DNA from: Pseudomonas sp. HAR-UPW-AIA-41
GTDB taxonomy: Bacteria > Pseudomonadota > Gammaproteobacteria > Pseudomonadales > Pseudomonadaceae
Reading direction: 5' to 3'
NCBI RefSeq assembly: GCF_002304225.1
Contig: NZ_NSLB01000011.1
Coordinates: forward strand, 1 to 61,140
Length of the DNA: 61,140 nucleotides
The notes beneath the pieces are model-generated. The model did not search any database, was not told the origin of the DNA, and saw only the letters and a list, made by a program, of their open reading frames with translations. A program made the position numbers and the translations under genes. Shown one piece after another: positions 25,902-39,048 of the stretch; position 1 is the stretch's first letter; each line of letters starts with the position of its first letter.

Positions 25902-25927
25902 AAAAAACCCGCCGAAGCGGGTTTTTT
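25902..25927. terminator. second bidirectional terminator, before rpmG end
   Basis: AAAAAACCCGC (25902-25912) pairs with GCGGGTTTTTT around a CGAA tetraloop. It is the first terminator met by rpmBG transcripts on the minus strand. Confidence 0.92.
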
Positions 25928-25944
25928 CACAAGGGCCGGATCAA

Positions 25945-26100
25945 TTACTTGATCTTGGCTTCCTTGTAGATCACGTGCTTACGGACGACCGGATCGTATT
26001 TCTTGATCTCGATCTTGTCCGGGGTGGTGCGCTTGTTCTTGTCGGTGGTGTAGAAATGGCCGGTACCGGCACTCGACACCAGACGGATCAGGTCACGCAT
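25945..26100 (-). CDS. rpmG: 50S ribosomal protein L33
   Basis: A 51-residue ribosomal protein ([20 protein letters not shown] at the start, ending IYKEAKIK). It has the L33 motif in which the usual zinc-binding cysteines are absent, as in the zinc-independent C- form. It follows rpmB by 10 bp on the same strand and is closed by two terminators. It was read directly from the sequence because it is short. Confidence 0.95.
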   Translation of the reverse strand: MRDLIRLVSSAGTGHFYTTDKNKRTTPDKIEIKKYDPVVRKHVIYKEAKIK

Positions 26101-26110
26101 GATGGACTCC

Positions 26111-26347
26111 TTAGAACTTTTCGCCGCGAGCGCGCAGCTCAGCCAGCACTACATCAATACCACGCTTGTCGATGACACGCATGCCCTTGGCAGAAACGCG
26201 CAGACGCACGAAACGCTTCTCGGATTCAACCCAGAAACGATGGTACTGCAGGTTCGGCAGAAAACGACGACGGGTTTTGTTGTTCGCGTGGGAGATGTTG
26301 TTCCCCACAGCCGGACCCTTACCGGTCACTTGACAGACTCTCGACAT
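26111..26347 (-). CDS. rpmB: 50S ribosomal protein L28
   Basis: A 78-residue ribosomal protein beginning [20 protein letters not shown] and containing [19 protein letters not shown], standard for proteobacterial L28. It is the first gene of rpmB-rpmG. A sigma-70 promoter lies about 140 nt upstream. The intervening leader can fold into two competing hairpins. Confidence 0.96.
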   Translation of the reverse strand: MSRVCQVTGKGPAVGNNISHANNKTRRRFLPNLQYHRFWVESEKRFVRLRVSAKGMRVIDKRGIDVVLAELRARGEKF

Positions 26348-26366
26348 ACCTCAGCCCTCTAAACCA

Positions 26367-26390
26367 CATGCCCAACCCGGCATGGGTTGG
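26367..26390 (-). promoter_or_regulatory. two mutually exclusive hairpins in the rpmB leader
   Basis: CCAACCC (26372-26378) can pair with GGGTTGG (26384-26390), while CATGCC (26367-26372) can pair with GGCATG (26379-26384). The two stems share bases, so only one can form at a time. They sit 20-45 nt before the rpmB start. A role in autogenous control of L28/L33 is possible but inferred. Confidence 0.4.
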
Positions 26391-26494
26391 CCGCTTGAAC
26401 TTTCTCGAAGTTTGGCGCAGCGCGCCGATCTTGTCGGGGTCTTACCGGGCATCTCTGCCACTGCAGGAACCGGGCCCCCAGAAAAGAGCGCTGC

Positions 26495-26523
26495 TTTATA
26501 CCAGAAGACCCCAGGCGTCGCAA
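26495..26523 (-). promoter_or_regulatory. rpmBG sigma-70 promoter
   Basis: On the minus strand TTGCGA (26518-26523), a 17-bp spacer and TATAAA (26495-26500). Transcription would begin near 26488 and give a leader of about 140 nt before rpmB. Confidence 0.7.
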
Positions 26524-26603
26524 GGCCGAGAGCCACTTACCCACAGCCCGCGACAGCCGACCGCCTTTAGCGCTGGGCTCAGCCCACCCAGCCACTCGTC
26601 GGC

Positions 26604-27278
26604 TCACAACCAGCCATGCTCGGCCAGCGACAAGGGCTCGCCATCGCCAATGATGAAATGGTCGAGCACGCGCACCTCGACCAGTGCCAGTGCCGACTTC
26701 AGTTGCTGAGTCAGCAAGCGGTCGGCCTGGCTGGGCTCCGCCACCCCGGAAGGGTGGTTGTGGGTGAGTATCAGCGCCGCGGCATTATGCGCGAGGGCGC
26801 GCTTGACCACCTGACGGGGATACACCGAGGCACCATCAATACTGCCGTGGAACAGGTTCTCATAGGCCAACACCCGGTGCTTGCTGTCGAGGAACAGGCA
26901 GCCGAACACCTCATGCGGCTCATGGCGCAGACGCGCCTTGAGGTAGTCACGCACCGCCTGCGGGCTTTCCAGCGCCGATTCGCGCTTCAGCGTCTCAGCC
27001 AGATGACGGCGCCCCATCTCCAGCACCGCCTGCAGCTGCGCATACTTTGCCGGCCCCAGCCCGAGGCGCGCCGAGAACCCGGGCAGATCGGCCTCCAGCA
27101 GGGGCCGCAGCCCGCCAAAATCACTCAGCAGCTGTCGCGCCAGATCGACCGCCGACAGGCCAGCCACCCCGGTACGGAGAAAGATCGCCAGCAACTCGGC
27201 ATCGGACAACGCCAAGGCACCCTGTTCCAGCAGTTTTTCCCGCGGCCGTTCGGCCGCCGGCCAGTCACGAATACTCAT
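26604..27278 (-). CDS. radC: RadC-family JAMM protein
   Basis: A 224-residue protein with an N-terminal helix-hairpin-helix region ([20 protein letters not shown]) and a C-terminal MPN/JAMM metalloprotease-like domain ([20 protein letters not shown] with the HxHP motif). Historically linked to DNA repair, but that role has been questioned. The start at 27278 follows GGGAGAGG and gives the family length; a long upstream in-frame extension is spurious. It is divergent from coaBC. Confidence 0.93.
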   Translation of the reverse strand: MSIRDWPAAERPREKLLEQGALALSDAELLAIFLRTGVAGLSAVDLARQLLSDFGGLRPLLEADLPGFSARLGLGPAKYAQLQAVLEMGRRHLAETLKRESALESPQAVRDYLKARLRHEPHEVFGCLFLDSKHRVLAYENLFHGSIDGASVYPRQVVKRALAHNAAALILTHNHPSGVAEPSQADRLLTQQLKSALALVEVRVLDHFIIGDGEPLSLAEHGWL

Positions 27279-27429
27279 GCACCTCTCCCTGGTGAGTCGG
27301 GCTACAAGCCCCGCCGCCGCTGTTCCCGGGCGGCCTCTGTGATATCGTAGCCAAACTTTTGCGCGGCACTTGGCCTGGGGAGGCGAGCGGTGCCGGACGC
27401 AAGCTCCGTTATTCAAATAAGGCAGGCCT

Positions 27430-28638
27430 ATGCAGCGGCTGTTTGGTAAACGCATCGTGCTCGGCGTCGGCGGCGGCATTGCTGCTTATAAGAGCGCCGA
27501 ACTGGTCCGACGTCTGCGTGATCAGGGTGCCGAAGTACATGTGGTGATGACCCGTGGCGGTCGTGAGTTCATCACACCCCTGACCCTGCAGGCCCTCTCC
27601 GGCAACCCCGTGCACCTTGACCTGCTCGACCCCGCCGCCGAAGCGGCCATGGGCCATATCGAGCTGGCCAAGTGGGCCGACCTGGTATTGATTGCACCAG
27701 CCACTGCCGACCTGATGGCGCGCCTGGCGCAGGGCGTGGCCGATGACCTGCTCACCGCCCTGGTACTGGCCACCGATGCGCCTGTTGCGCTGGCCCCGGC
27801 CATGAACCAGGCCATGTGGCGCGACCCGGCCACCCAGGCGAACGCCGAGCTGCTCGCCAGCCGCGGCTTCCGCTTGTTCGGCCCGGCCGCCGGCAGCCAG
27901 GCCTGCGGCGATGTCGGTTTGGGGCGCATGCTTGAAGCCGAAGAGCTGGCCCAGTGCGCCGCCGACTGCTTTGAATTCAGGAGCCTGACCGGTTTGCGCG
28001 TGCTGATCACCGCCGGCCCGACCCAGGAAAACATCGATCCGGTGCGCTACATCACCAACCACAGCTCGGGGAAGATGGGCTTTGCCCTGGCCGAGGCCGC
28101 CGCTGAAGCTGGCGCCCAGGTGACGCTGGTCAGCGGGCCGGTGCATCTGCGCACCCCGGAGCGCGTGCAGCGCATCAACGTCACCAGCGCCCGCGACATG
28201 CTCGCCGCCTGCGAGGCCGCAATGCCCTGCGACGTGCTCATCGCCGCCGCCGCCGTGGCCGACTACCGCCCCGAAGTGGTAGCCGAGCACAAGATGAAGA
28301 AAGACCCGAGCAGCGGTGATGGTCTGCTGCTGCAGCTGGTGCGCAACCCGGACATCCTCGCCACACTTGCCGGCCGTACCGACCGCCCGTTCAGCGTCGG
28401 CTTCGCTGCCGAGACGCAGAACCTGCTGGACTATGCCGCGCGCAAGCTGAAAGACAAGAATCTCGACCTGATTGTCGCCAATGACGTGGCTAATCCGAGC
28501 ATCGGCTTCAACAGCGAAGAAAATGCCATCACCATCATTGACCGCGAACTGCACCCCACCAGTTTCGCCCAGAGCAGCAAGGGCAAGATTGCCCGCCAGC
28601 TGATTGCCTTTATCGCCGACCGAGTGAAGCGCGCCTGA
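27430..28638 (+). CDS. coaBC: bifunctional phosphopantothenoylcysteine decarboxylase/synthetase
   Basis: A 402-residue fusion enzyme of coenzyme A synthesis. The N-terminal CoaC flavoprotein domain (1-190) has [20 protein letters not shown], the catalytic His in [13 protein letters not shown] and the PAMNQAMW clamp with the nearby AACGD-like motif [10 protein letters not shown]. The C-terminal CoaB domain has [20 protein letters not shown] and the cytidylyl-transfer lysine region KMKKD. It converts 4'-phosphopantothenate plus cysteine to 4'-phosphopantetheine. dut follows after 2 bp. Confidence 0.95.
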   Translation: MQRLFGKRIVLGVGGGIAAYKSAELVRRLRDQGAEVHVVMTRGGREFITPLTLQALSGNPVHLDLLDPAAEAAMGHIELAKWADLVLIAPATADLMARLAQGVADDLLTALVLATDAPVALAPAMNQAMWRDPATQANAELLASRGFRLFGPAAGSQACGDVGLGRMLEAEELAQCAADCFEFRSLTGLRVLITAGPTQENIDPVRYITNHSSGKMGFALAEAAAEAGAQVTLVSGPVHLRTPERVQRINVTSARDMLAACEAAMPCDVLIAAAAVADYRPEVVAEHKMKKDPSSGDGLLLQLVRNPDILATLAGRTDRPFSVGFAAETQNLLDYAARKLKDKNLDLIVANDVANPSIGFNSEENAITIIDRELHPTSFAQSSKGKIARQLIAFIADRVKRA

Positions 28639-28640
28639 CC

Positions 28641-29096
28641 ATGCACAGCCTGCAAGCCAAGATTCTCGACGCCCGCCTGGGCACTGAATTTCCCCTGCCG
28701 ACCTACGCCACCCCGGGCTCCGCCGGACTCGATCTGCGCGCCATGCTGCAGCAGGCAGTCACCCTGGAGCCTGGCCAGACCATCCTGATCCCCACCGGTC
28801 TGGCAATCCATGTCGCCGACCCCGGCCTTGCCGCCCTGATCCTGCCGCGCTCGGGCCTCGGCCATAAACACGGCATCGTCCTCGGCAATCTGGTCGGCCT
28901 GATCGACTCTGACTACCAGGGCGAGCTGATGGTGTCCTGCTGGAACCGCGGACAGACCCCTTTCACCATCGAGATCGGCGAGCGCATCGCCCAACTGGTA
29001 CTGGTACCAGTGGTGCAAGCGCACTTCGAACTGGTCGACGAGTTCCACGCCAGCGAACGCGGCGCGGGCGGTTTCGGTCATACCGGCAGCCACTGA
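28641..29096 (+). CDS. dut: dUTP diphosphatase
   Basis: A 151-residue trimeric dUTPase that keeps uracil out of DNA. Motif 1 is [11 protein letters not shown], motif 2 [12 protein letters not shown], motif 3 [13 protein letters not shown], motif 4 [10 protein letters not shown] and the C-terminal arm motif 5 [11 protein letters not shown]; all are intact. It starts 2 bp after the coaBC stop, so the two are translationally linked. Confidence 0.96.
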   Translation: MHSLQAKILDARLGTEFPLPTYATPGSAGLDLRAMLQQAVTLEPGQTILIPTGLAIHVADPGLAALILPRSGLGHKHGIVLGNLVGLIDSDYQGELMVSCWNRGQTPFTIEIGERIAQLVLVPVVQAHFELVDEFHASERGAGGFGHTGSH

Positions 29097-29487
29097 GCGG
29101 TACCCCTTCAGCCAGGAGAGGCTTGATGAAACTGTTGAAGCGCAAAACCAGCGAAAACGCCGAGCAGTTACCGGAAATCGCCGCCAGCCAGCCTGTCAGC
29201 CAAGGCTCAGCGAGCCAACTCGCACCCTCCCTCGGCCTTGCCATTGCTGGCTTGCTGCTGGGCGGCGCCCTGCTCTGGTTCAGCCAGCAAAATGCCGACC
29301 AGAAGAACAGTGCACAGCTGACTGAGCTGATTGGCCAGAGCCAGGCAGGCGCTCTGCGGCAAGCCTTGGCTGAGATTCAGGCTGACACACAACGTGCCGC
29401 CGAAAACCCCGCACTCCTGGCTGCCGTACAAGCCGGGACTCCCAACGGATCCGAGAGGCCGAAGCCAGCCTTGGCTATTGGGATGGC

Positions 29488-32654
<3,167 letters not shown>

Positions 32655-32667
32655 TCCCGACCCGAAC

Positions 32668-32695
32668 AAAAAAGCCCGCAATCGCGGGCTTTTTT
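32668..32695. terminator. bidirectional terminator after argB
   Basis: AAAAAAGCCCGC (32668-32679) pairs with GCGGGCTTTTTT around AATC. It ends argB and also the convergent DUF4124 gene. Confidence 0.92.
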
Positions 32696-32720
32696 GTGGG
32701 TCATGTTTTCCGGCACCGGA

Positions 32721-33314
32721 TCACTGCGGCTGGCGTTCGAGAAGGTATTTCATGCGCTGCTTGTCAGCCTGGAAGGATGCATCAATCTGCTTGCGCATCT
32801 CGGCATAGCGCTGGATTTCCTTGTCCAGGTTGCCTTGTTCGGCCCGCAGGTTGTCGATCTGCACCAGCAGATGCTCCGGCACCTGGCGACCTGCCCGCTC
32901 GATGTCGGCCGCCTGAGCCTGCAGTGCCGCCTGCTGGGTGCGCAAGGACTGCTGATTGGCCCGGGCCACACTAGTCTGACCGTCGATTTCCTCAAGCTTG
33001 CGCACGCGGGCACGCTCAACGTCATCCACGGTGCTATACAGCCGTTGCAGCTGGGCATCCGAGCTGGCCATGGCCTTCTCTTCGGCCAGCCGCTTGCGCT
33101 CGGCCTCACTGGGTGCCGGCGGAACCACCTTGACCACCCGCCCCTGCTCGTTGAGCACCTCATAACCCTTGCTGATGAACTGCGGCGGCACGCCGAGCCG
33201 GTCCAGCACGGTCACACCCTTGTCGTTGACATAGCGGTACAGCTCTGCGGCGCCAGCCAGGGAAGGCACGGCGCTGAGCAACAGCAACAACGGCAGAGCA
33301 GAGAGTCGGGTCAT
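32721..33314 (-). CDS. secreted DUF4124 protein with coiled coil
   Basis: A 197-residue exported protein. A signal peptide (1-22, ending AGAA) precedes a DUF4124 segment (ELYRYVNDKGVTVLDRLGVP, with tyrosines and a VND turn) of about 50 residues. The rest is a long charged coiled coil (from SEAERKRLAEE to KQRMKYLLERQPQ). It is 18 bp downstream of pyrE on the same strand. The PAO1 equivalent is PA5330. The function is unknown; an envelope role is suggested by the layout only. Confidence 0.75.
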   Translation of the reverse strand: MTRLSALPLLLLLSAVPSLAGAAELYRYVNDKGVTVLDRLGVPPQFISKGYEVLNEQGRVVKVVPPAPSEAERKRLAEEKAMASSDAQLQRLYSTVDDVERARVRKLEEIDGQTSVARANQQSLRTQQAALQAQAADIERAGRQVPEHLLVQIDNLRAEQGNLDKEIQRYAEMRKQIDASFQADKQRMKYLLERQPQ

Positions 33315-33332
33315 GTAAAACCTGTCCTTGGG

Positions 33333-33974
33333 TCAGATACCGTACTGCGCGCGGTAGGCCTCCACCGCCGGCAGGTGTTGTTTCAGTTCAGCATCACCGG
33401 CCAGATATTCCAGCACCTGCTCCAGCGACACAATACTGATGACCGGCATGGCGAAGTCGCGCTCGACCTCCTGGATCGCCGACAACTCACCCTGACCGCG
33501 CTCCTGGCGGTTCAAGGCGATCAGCACGCCGGCTGCTTGTGCGCCCTGGGCCTGGATGATCTGCATCACCTCGCGGATCGCGGTGCCGGCGGTAATCACG
33601 TCATCGACGATCAGCACGCGGCCGGTCAGCGGCGCACCGACCAGGGTGCCACCCTCGCCATGATCCTTGGCTTCCTTGCGGTTGAAGCACCAGGGTAGGT
33701 CGCGCTGATGTTGCTCGGCCAGAGCCACGGCAGTGGTCGCCGCCAGGGGGATGCCCTTGTAGGCCGGGCCGAACAGCACATCGAAATCGACGCCGCTGTC
33801 GACGATGGCCGAAGCATAGAACCGGCCCAGCTGAGCCAGAGCCAGGCCGCTGTTGAACAGACCGGCATTGAAGAAGTACGGACTGGTGCGCCCGGACTTG
33901 AGTTTGAACTCACCGAAACGCAGCACGCCGCGTTCGATGGCAAAACGGATGAAATCGCGCTGATAAGCCTGCAT
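33333..33974 (-). CDS. pyrE: orotate phosphoribosyltransferase
   Basis: A 213-residue enzyme joining orotate and PRPP to form OMP in pyrimidine synthesis. The opening [20 protein letters not shown], the orotate site [15 protein letters not shown] and the PRPP loop [14 protein letters not shown] are intact. The start at 33974 gives the length of the P. aeruginosa protein. It is divergent from crc, as usual in Pseudomonas. Confidence 0.95.
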   Translation of the reverse strand: MQAYQRDFIRFAIERGVLRFGEFKLKSGRTSPYFFNAGLFNSGLALAQLGRFYASAIVDSGVDFDVLFGPAYKGIPLAATTAVALAEQHQRDLPWCFNRKEAKDHGEGGTLVGAPLTGRVLIVDDVITAGTAIREVMQIIQAQGAQAAGVLIALNRQERGQGELSAIQEVERDFAMPVISIVSLEQVLEYLAGDAELKQHLPAVEAYRAQYGI

Positions 33975-34056
33975 GTAAAAAGCCCTGAAAGGCACGGATT
34001 TAGCTAATTGGAATGAGCTCGGGTATCATACACGCACGCTTTTTTGGGGGCCATTT

Positions 34057-34836
34057 ATGCGGATCATCAGTGTGAACGTGAATGGTATTCAGGCTGCAGT
34101 CGAGCGCGGGTTGTTCGCCTGGCTGCAAGCCCAGAATGCCGACGTGATCTGCCTGCAGGATACCCGCGCCTCCGTTTTCGAGATGGACGACCCCGCCTTC
34201 CAGCTGGATGGCTACTTCCTTTACTGCTGTGATGCCGAAGTCCCCAGCCAGGGGGGCGTAGCCCTCTATTCGCGCCAACAACCCAAAGCCGTGATCAGCG
34301 GCCTGGGCTTCGAGGGCGCCGATCGTTACGGACGCTACCTGCAGGCCGACTTCGACAAAGTCAGCATCGCCAGCCTGCTGCTGCCCAGCGGGATGAAGGG
34401 CGACGAAGACCTGAACCAGAAGTTCAAGTTCATCGACGACTTCACCCACTACCTGAACAAACAGCGCCGCAAGCGCCGCGAGTACATCTACTGCGGCTCG
34501 CTGTACGTTGCTCAGCAGAAGCTGGATGTGAAGAACTGGCGCGACTGCCAGCAGGCACCGGGCTTCCTCGCGCCGGAACGGGCCTGGCTGGATGAAGTAT
34601 TCGGCAACCTGGGCTACGTTGACGCGCTACGCGAAGTGAGTCGAGAAGGCGACCAGTTCAGCTGGTGGCCGGACAGCGAACAGGCCGAACTGCTCAACCT
34701 GGGCTACCGCTTCGACTACCAGATTCTCACCCCGGGCATGCGCCGCTCGGTACGCAGCGCCCGTCTGGTGCGCCAGCCGCGCTTCTCCCAGCACGCACCG
34801 CTGCTGGTCGATTACGACTGGACCCTGAGCATCTAA
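34057..34836 (+). CDS. crc: catabolite repression control protein Crc
   Basis: A 259-residue protein with the fold of exonuclease III but without its active site: LQDTRA replaces LQE, the GDxN motif is CGSLYVAQQ, and the terminal SDH is SQHAPLLVDY. These changes and the length match Pseudomonas Crc, which helps Hfq bind A-rich motifs in target mRNAs and repress catabolic genes when preferred carbon sources are present. It is divergent from pyrE. A -10 candidate TATCAT lies about 35 bp before the start. Confidence 0.94.
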   Translation: MRIISVNVNGIQAAVERGLFAWLQAQNADVICLQDTRASVFEMDDPAFQLDGYFLYCCDAEVPSQGGVALYSRQQPKAVISGLGFEGADRYGRYLQADFDKVSIASLLLPSGMKGDEDLNQKFKFIDDFTHYLNKQRRKRREYIYCGSLYVAQQKLDVKNWRDCQQAPGFLAPERAWLDEVFGNLGYVDALREVSREGDQFSWWPDSEQAELLNLGYRFDYQILTPGMRRSVRSARLVRQPRFSQHAPLLVDYDWTLSI

Positions 34837-34842
34837 GCCGCG

Positions 34843-35901
34843 ATGCGCAGCCCGTTGCGCCGCTCGCCACGTCCAGCCCGCATCCCCATGCGGGCGACGC
34901 AGCTGCCGCGCATCCGCAAACGCATCCATGCCGCCTGGCTCCTGTTGCTGCTCATGCAGCTGCTCGGAACCATCGGTTTCTACATCATGGACAACGCACC
35001 GGCCAGCCTGTCGGACGCGTTCTACATGGCCCTGATTACCATCACTACTGTCGGCTATGGCGAAGCGGTCGAACTCAAAAGCATCGGCGAGCGACTGTTC
35101 GCCGGCCTGATCGCCATCGCCGGCTTCGGCACCCTGACCTTCCTCTTCACCAGCCTGGCGGCCTTTTTCCTCGAGGCCGACCTGGACTACACCCTGCGCA
35201 GGCGACGTATGGAAAAGGCAATCAAGAAACTCAAGGGCCACTACATCCTCTGTGGTTTCGGTCGGGTGGGGCGCAACGTGGCCCACGAACTGGTGCACAC
35301 CAAGCGCCAGTTCGTCGCCATCGACATGGACGAGCACCAGCTGCTGGCCCAGCTCGAACACTTCCCCGAGCTGCTCTACCTCAACGGCGACGCCAGTGAT
35401 GACGACCTGCTGCTGGCCGCCGACATTGCTGACGCTGCCGGTGTGTTTGCCGTGACCGGCGACGACAGCCGCAACCTGATGATCACCATCACCGCGCGCC
35501 AGCTGAACCCGGACATCCGCATCGTCGCCCGCTGTCACGAAATCCGTAACGTGGCCAAGGTGAAGAAGGCCGGCGCCGACGTGGTGATTTCACCGGACTT
35601 TACCGGCGGCATGCGCATCGCTTCGTCGATGATCCGCCCGCACGTGGTCAACTTCCTCGACGAAATGCTGCGCTCGGAACAGAAGATCCGCCTGGAAGAG
35701 TTGCGCCTGGAGGAGCATCACCAGCTGTGCAGCATCGGCGAGCTGCGCGCGCGCTGCCCCGGCTGCGTGATCGTGGCGCTGAAGAGTGGCGAGGACTTTC
35801 AGTTCAACCCCGGCGACGAGCTCATGCTGAGCCCGGGCCAGGTGTTGATCGTGATGCTGCCGCCGCAGGGGCGCAGCGAACTGCAGGCCGCGCTCAGCTG
35901 A
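34843..35901 (+). CDS. RCK-domain potassium channel
   Basis: A 352-residue two-helix K+ channel with a C-terminal RCK/TrkA region. Membrane helices are near residues 28-48 and 85-110 and bracket a pore loop with the selectivity filter TTVGYGE. TrkA-N follows (HYILCGFGRVGRNVAHELVH, a Rossmann motif), then TrkA-C near the end. It starts 6 bp after crc and may be cotranscribed. It resembles Kch/MthK-type ligand-gated channels; the ligand is unknown. Confidence 0.85.
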   Translation: MRSPLRRSPRPARIPMRATQLPRIRKRIHAAWLLLLLMQLLGTIGFYIMDNAPASLSDAFYMALITITTVGYGEAVELKSIGERLFAGLIAIAGFGTLTFLFTSLAAFFLEADLDYTLRRRRMEKAIKKLKGHYILCGFGRVGRNVAHELVHTKRQFVAIDMDEHQLLAQLEHFPELLYLNGDASDDDLLLAADIADAAGVFAVTGDDSRNLMITITARQLNPDIRIVARCHEIRNVAKVKKAGADVVISPDFTGGMRIASSMIRPHVVNFLDEMLRSEQKIRLEELRLEEHHQLCSIGELRARCPGCVIVALKSGEDFQFNPGDELMLSPGQVLIVMLPPQGRSELQAALS

Positions 35902-36261
35902 CTACTTGAGCAGGCGCCAGCTGAAAGGATAGCGATAGGCCTGGCCTTCGTTGACCTTGATGCCGGCGATGATGGTCAGCACCAGCGCACCGATGGATAC
36001 CAGCGCCAGCAGCGGGAAGCCGATCACCACTACCATCAGCAGGAAGCACAGCAGCATCGCCAGAGTCACGCTGATCTGGAAGTTCAGCGCTTCCTTGCCC
36101 TGCTCGTCGACGAAAGGATCCAGCTCCTTCTTGATCTGCCAGACAATCAGCGGCCCCAGCAGGTTGCCGAACGGGAAAACCAGCCCCAGAAAGGCCGCAA
36201 AGTGGCAGAACATCGCCCACTGACGGACTTCCTGGTTCGGGATGTTGTTCTGCTCACTCAT
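35902..36261 (-). CDS. DUF4870 small membrane protein
   Basis: A 119-residue integral membrane protein with the DUF4870 pattern: WAMFCHFAAFLGLVFPFGNL, then PLIVWQIKKELDPFVDEQGK EALNFQIS, then two more hydrophobic segments. Four membrane helices are likely. It starts at 36261 and lies 13 bp downstream of rph on the same strand. The position matches PA5333. Function unknown. Its stop abuts the convergent channel gene with no gap. Confidence 0.8.
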   Translation of the reverse strand: MSEQNNIPNQEVRQWAMFCHFAAFLGLVFPFGNLLGPLIVWQIKKELDPFVDEQGKEALNFQISVTLAMLLCFLLMVVVIGFPLLALVSIGALVLTIIAGIKVNEGQAYRYPFSWRLLK

Positions 36262-36274
36262 GGCACTCTCCTGA

Positions 36275-36994
36275 TCAGTCGGCCAGCGACGCGCGCTGCA
36301 GGTCAAACAGTTCTTCCAGCCCCTGACGCGCCAGGGCCAGCATGGCATTGAGCTCTTCCGGCTGGAACGGCGCGCCCTCGGCGGTGCCCTGCACCTCGAT
36401 GAAGCCGCCGGCGCTGGTCATCACCACGTTCAGGTCGGTTTCGGCGGCGGAGTCTTCCGGGTAGTCCAGGTCGAGCACCGGCACACCTTCGTAGATGCCC
36501 ACGGACACCGCGGCAACCATCTGCTTGAGCGGCTCGCCCTTGAGCGCGCCACGCTTCTTCAGCACCTTCAGCGCATCGACCAGGGCCACCATGGCACCGG
36601 TGATCGAGGCTGTGCGGGTGCCACCGTCGGCCTGGATCACGTCGCAGTCGACGTACAGGGTGTTCTCGCCCAGCTTGGTCATGTCCAGCGCGGCGCGCAG
36701 GGAGCGACCGATCAGGCGCTGAATTTCCAGGGTACGACCGCCCTGCTTGCCGCGGCTGGCTTCGCGCTGGGTGCGATCACCGGTGGCGCGCGGCAGCATG
36801 CCGTATTCGGCGGTCAGCCAGCCCTGGCCCTGCCCTTTGAGGAAGCGCGGCACGCCGCTCTCGGCGCTGACGGTGCAGATCACCTTGGTGTCGCCAAACT
36901 CCACCAGCACCGAGCCTTCGGCATGCTTGGTGTAGTTGCGGGTGATACGGATCGGGCGCAGCTGATCGGCGGCGCGGCCACTGGGACGCTTCAT
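36275..36994 (-). CDS. rph: ribonuclease PH
   Basis: A 239-residue phosphorolytic 3'-exoribonuclease that trims tRNA 3' ends. It opens [20 protein letters not shown] and has the conserved [20 protein letters not shown] region with phosphate-binding Arg, plus [20 protein letters not shown] and the metal-binding Asp of [15 protein letters not shown]. Full length. It is divergent from yicC with a good -10 TATAAT in between. Confidence 0.96.
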   Translation of the reverse strand: MKRPSGRAADQLRPIRITRNYTKHAEGSVLVEFGDTKVICTVSAESGVPRFLKGQGQGWLTAEYGMLPRATGDRTQREASRGKQGGRTLEIQRLIGRSLRAALDMTKLGENTLYVDCDVIQADGGTRTASITGAMVALVDALKVLKKRGALKGEPLKQMVAAVSVGIYEGVPVLDLDYPEDSAAETDLNVVMTSAGGFIEVQGTAEGAPFQPEELNAMLALARQGLEELFDLQRASLAD

Positions 36995-37029
36995 GGGGTG
37001 TTCCTGTACGGCAGGTTTATGTCCTCGGC

Positions 37030-37035
37030 ATTATA
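37030..37035 (-). promoter_or_regulatory. rph promoter -10 box
   Basis: A perfect TATAAT on the minus strand would start transcription near 37023, about 29 nt before the rph ATG. The -35 region is poor (CTGTCG at 17 bp). Confidence 0.6.
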
Positions 37036-37065
37036 GGGCCATCCGGCCGGGCCGACAGAGCCAGA

Positions 37066-37094
37066 TTGGGCCGGCCGCCGGGCTGCGCTACAAT
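37066..37094 (+). promoter_or_regulatory. yicC-gmk promoter
   Basis: TTGGGC (37066-37071), 17 bp and TACAAT (37089-37094) form a sigma-70-type promoter about 30 bp ahead of the yicC start. Confidence 0.65.
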
Positions 37095-37131
37095 TGCCCG
37101 CTTTTCGCCCACTCTTTGCGAGGACACCTGC

Positions 37132-38642
<1,511 letters not shown>

Positions 38643-38731
38643 AAACAATGCTTCCCTTAGGGCTGGTGATTTTTTAGACTATTCAGTCCGCTTGCCCGCC
38701 CGGGCACACCGTCAAGAGTTAGAGGAACACC

Positions 38732-38995
38732 ATGGCCCGCGTCACCGTTGAAGATTGCCTGGACAACGTCGATAACCGCTTCGAGCTGGTCATGCTGGCC
38801 ACCAAGCGCGCCCGTCAACTGGCCACCGGCGGCAAAGAGCCGAAAGTAGCCTGGGAAAACGACAAGCCGACCGTGGTGGCCCTGCGTGAAATCGCCAGCG
38901 GCCTGGTGAACTACGACGTCATCGCCGAAGAAGAGCTGGTTGAAGAAGAGCCGCTGTTCGCCGCCTTCGAGGAAGGGTCCGCCGAGGACCTGTAA
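38732..38995 (+). CDS. rpoZ: RNA polymerase omega subunit
   Basis: An 87-residue omega subunit: [20 protein letters not shown], then [31 protein letters not shown] and an acidic tail. Omega aids assembly of beta' and forms one ppGpp-binding site. GTTAGAGG precedes the ATG. It sits just before spoT, the usual pairing. Confidence 0.97.
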   Translation: MARVTVEDCLDNVDNRFELVMLATKRARQLATGGKEPKVAWENDKPTVVALREIASGLVNYDVIAEEELVEEEPLFAAFEEGSAEDL

Positions 38996-39048
38996 GCGAT
39001 GACGGGCCGAAGTCTGGCGCTGTCACGCGACGAGCAGGGAGAAATCCC

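Noticed and set aside
29435..29450. Programmed frameshifting in algC
   Set aside because: No slippery heptamer or strong downstream pseudoknot was recognised; a base loss in the G-run explains the data more simply. Kept only as an alternative.
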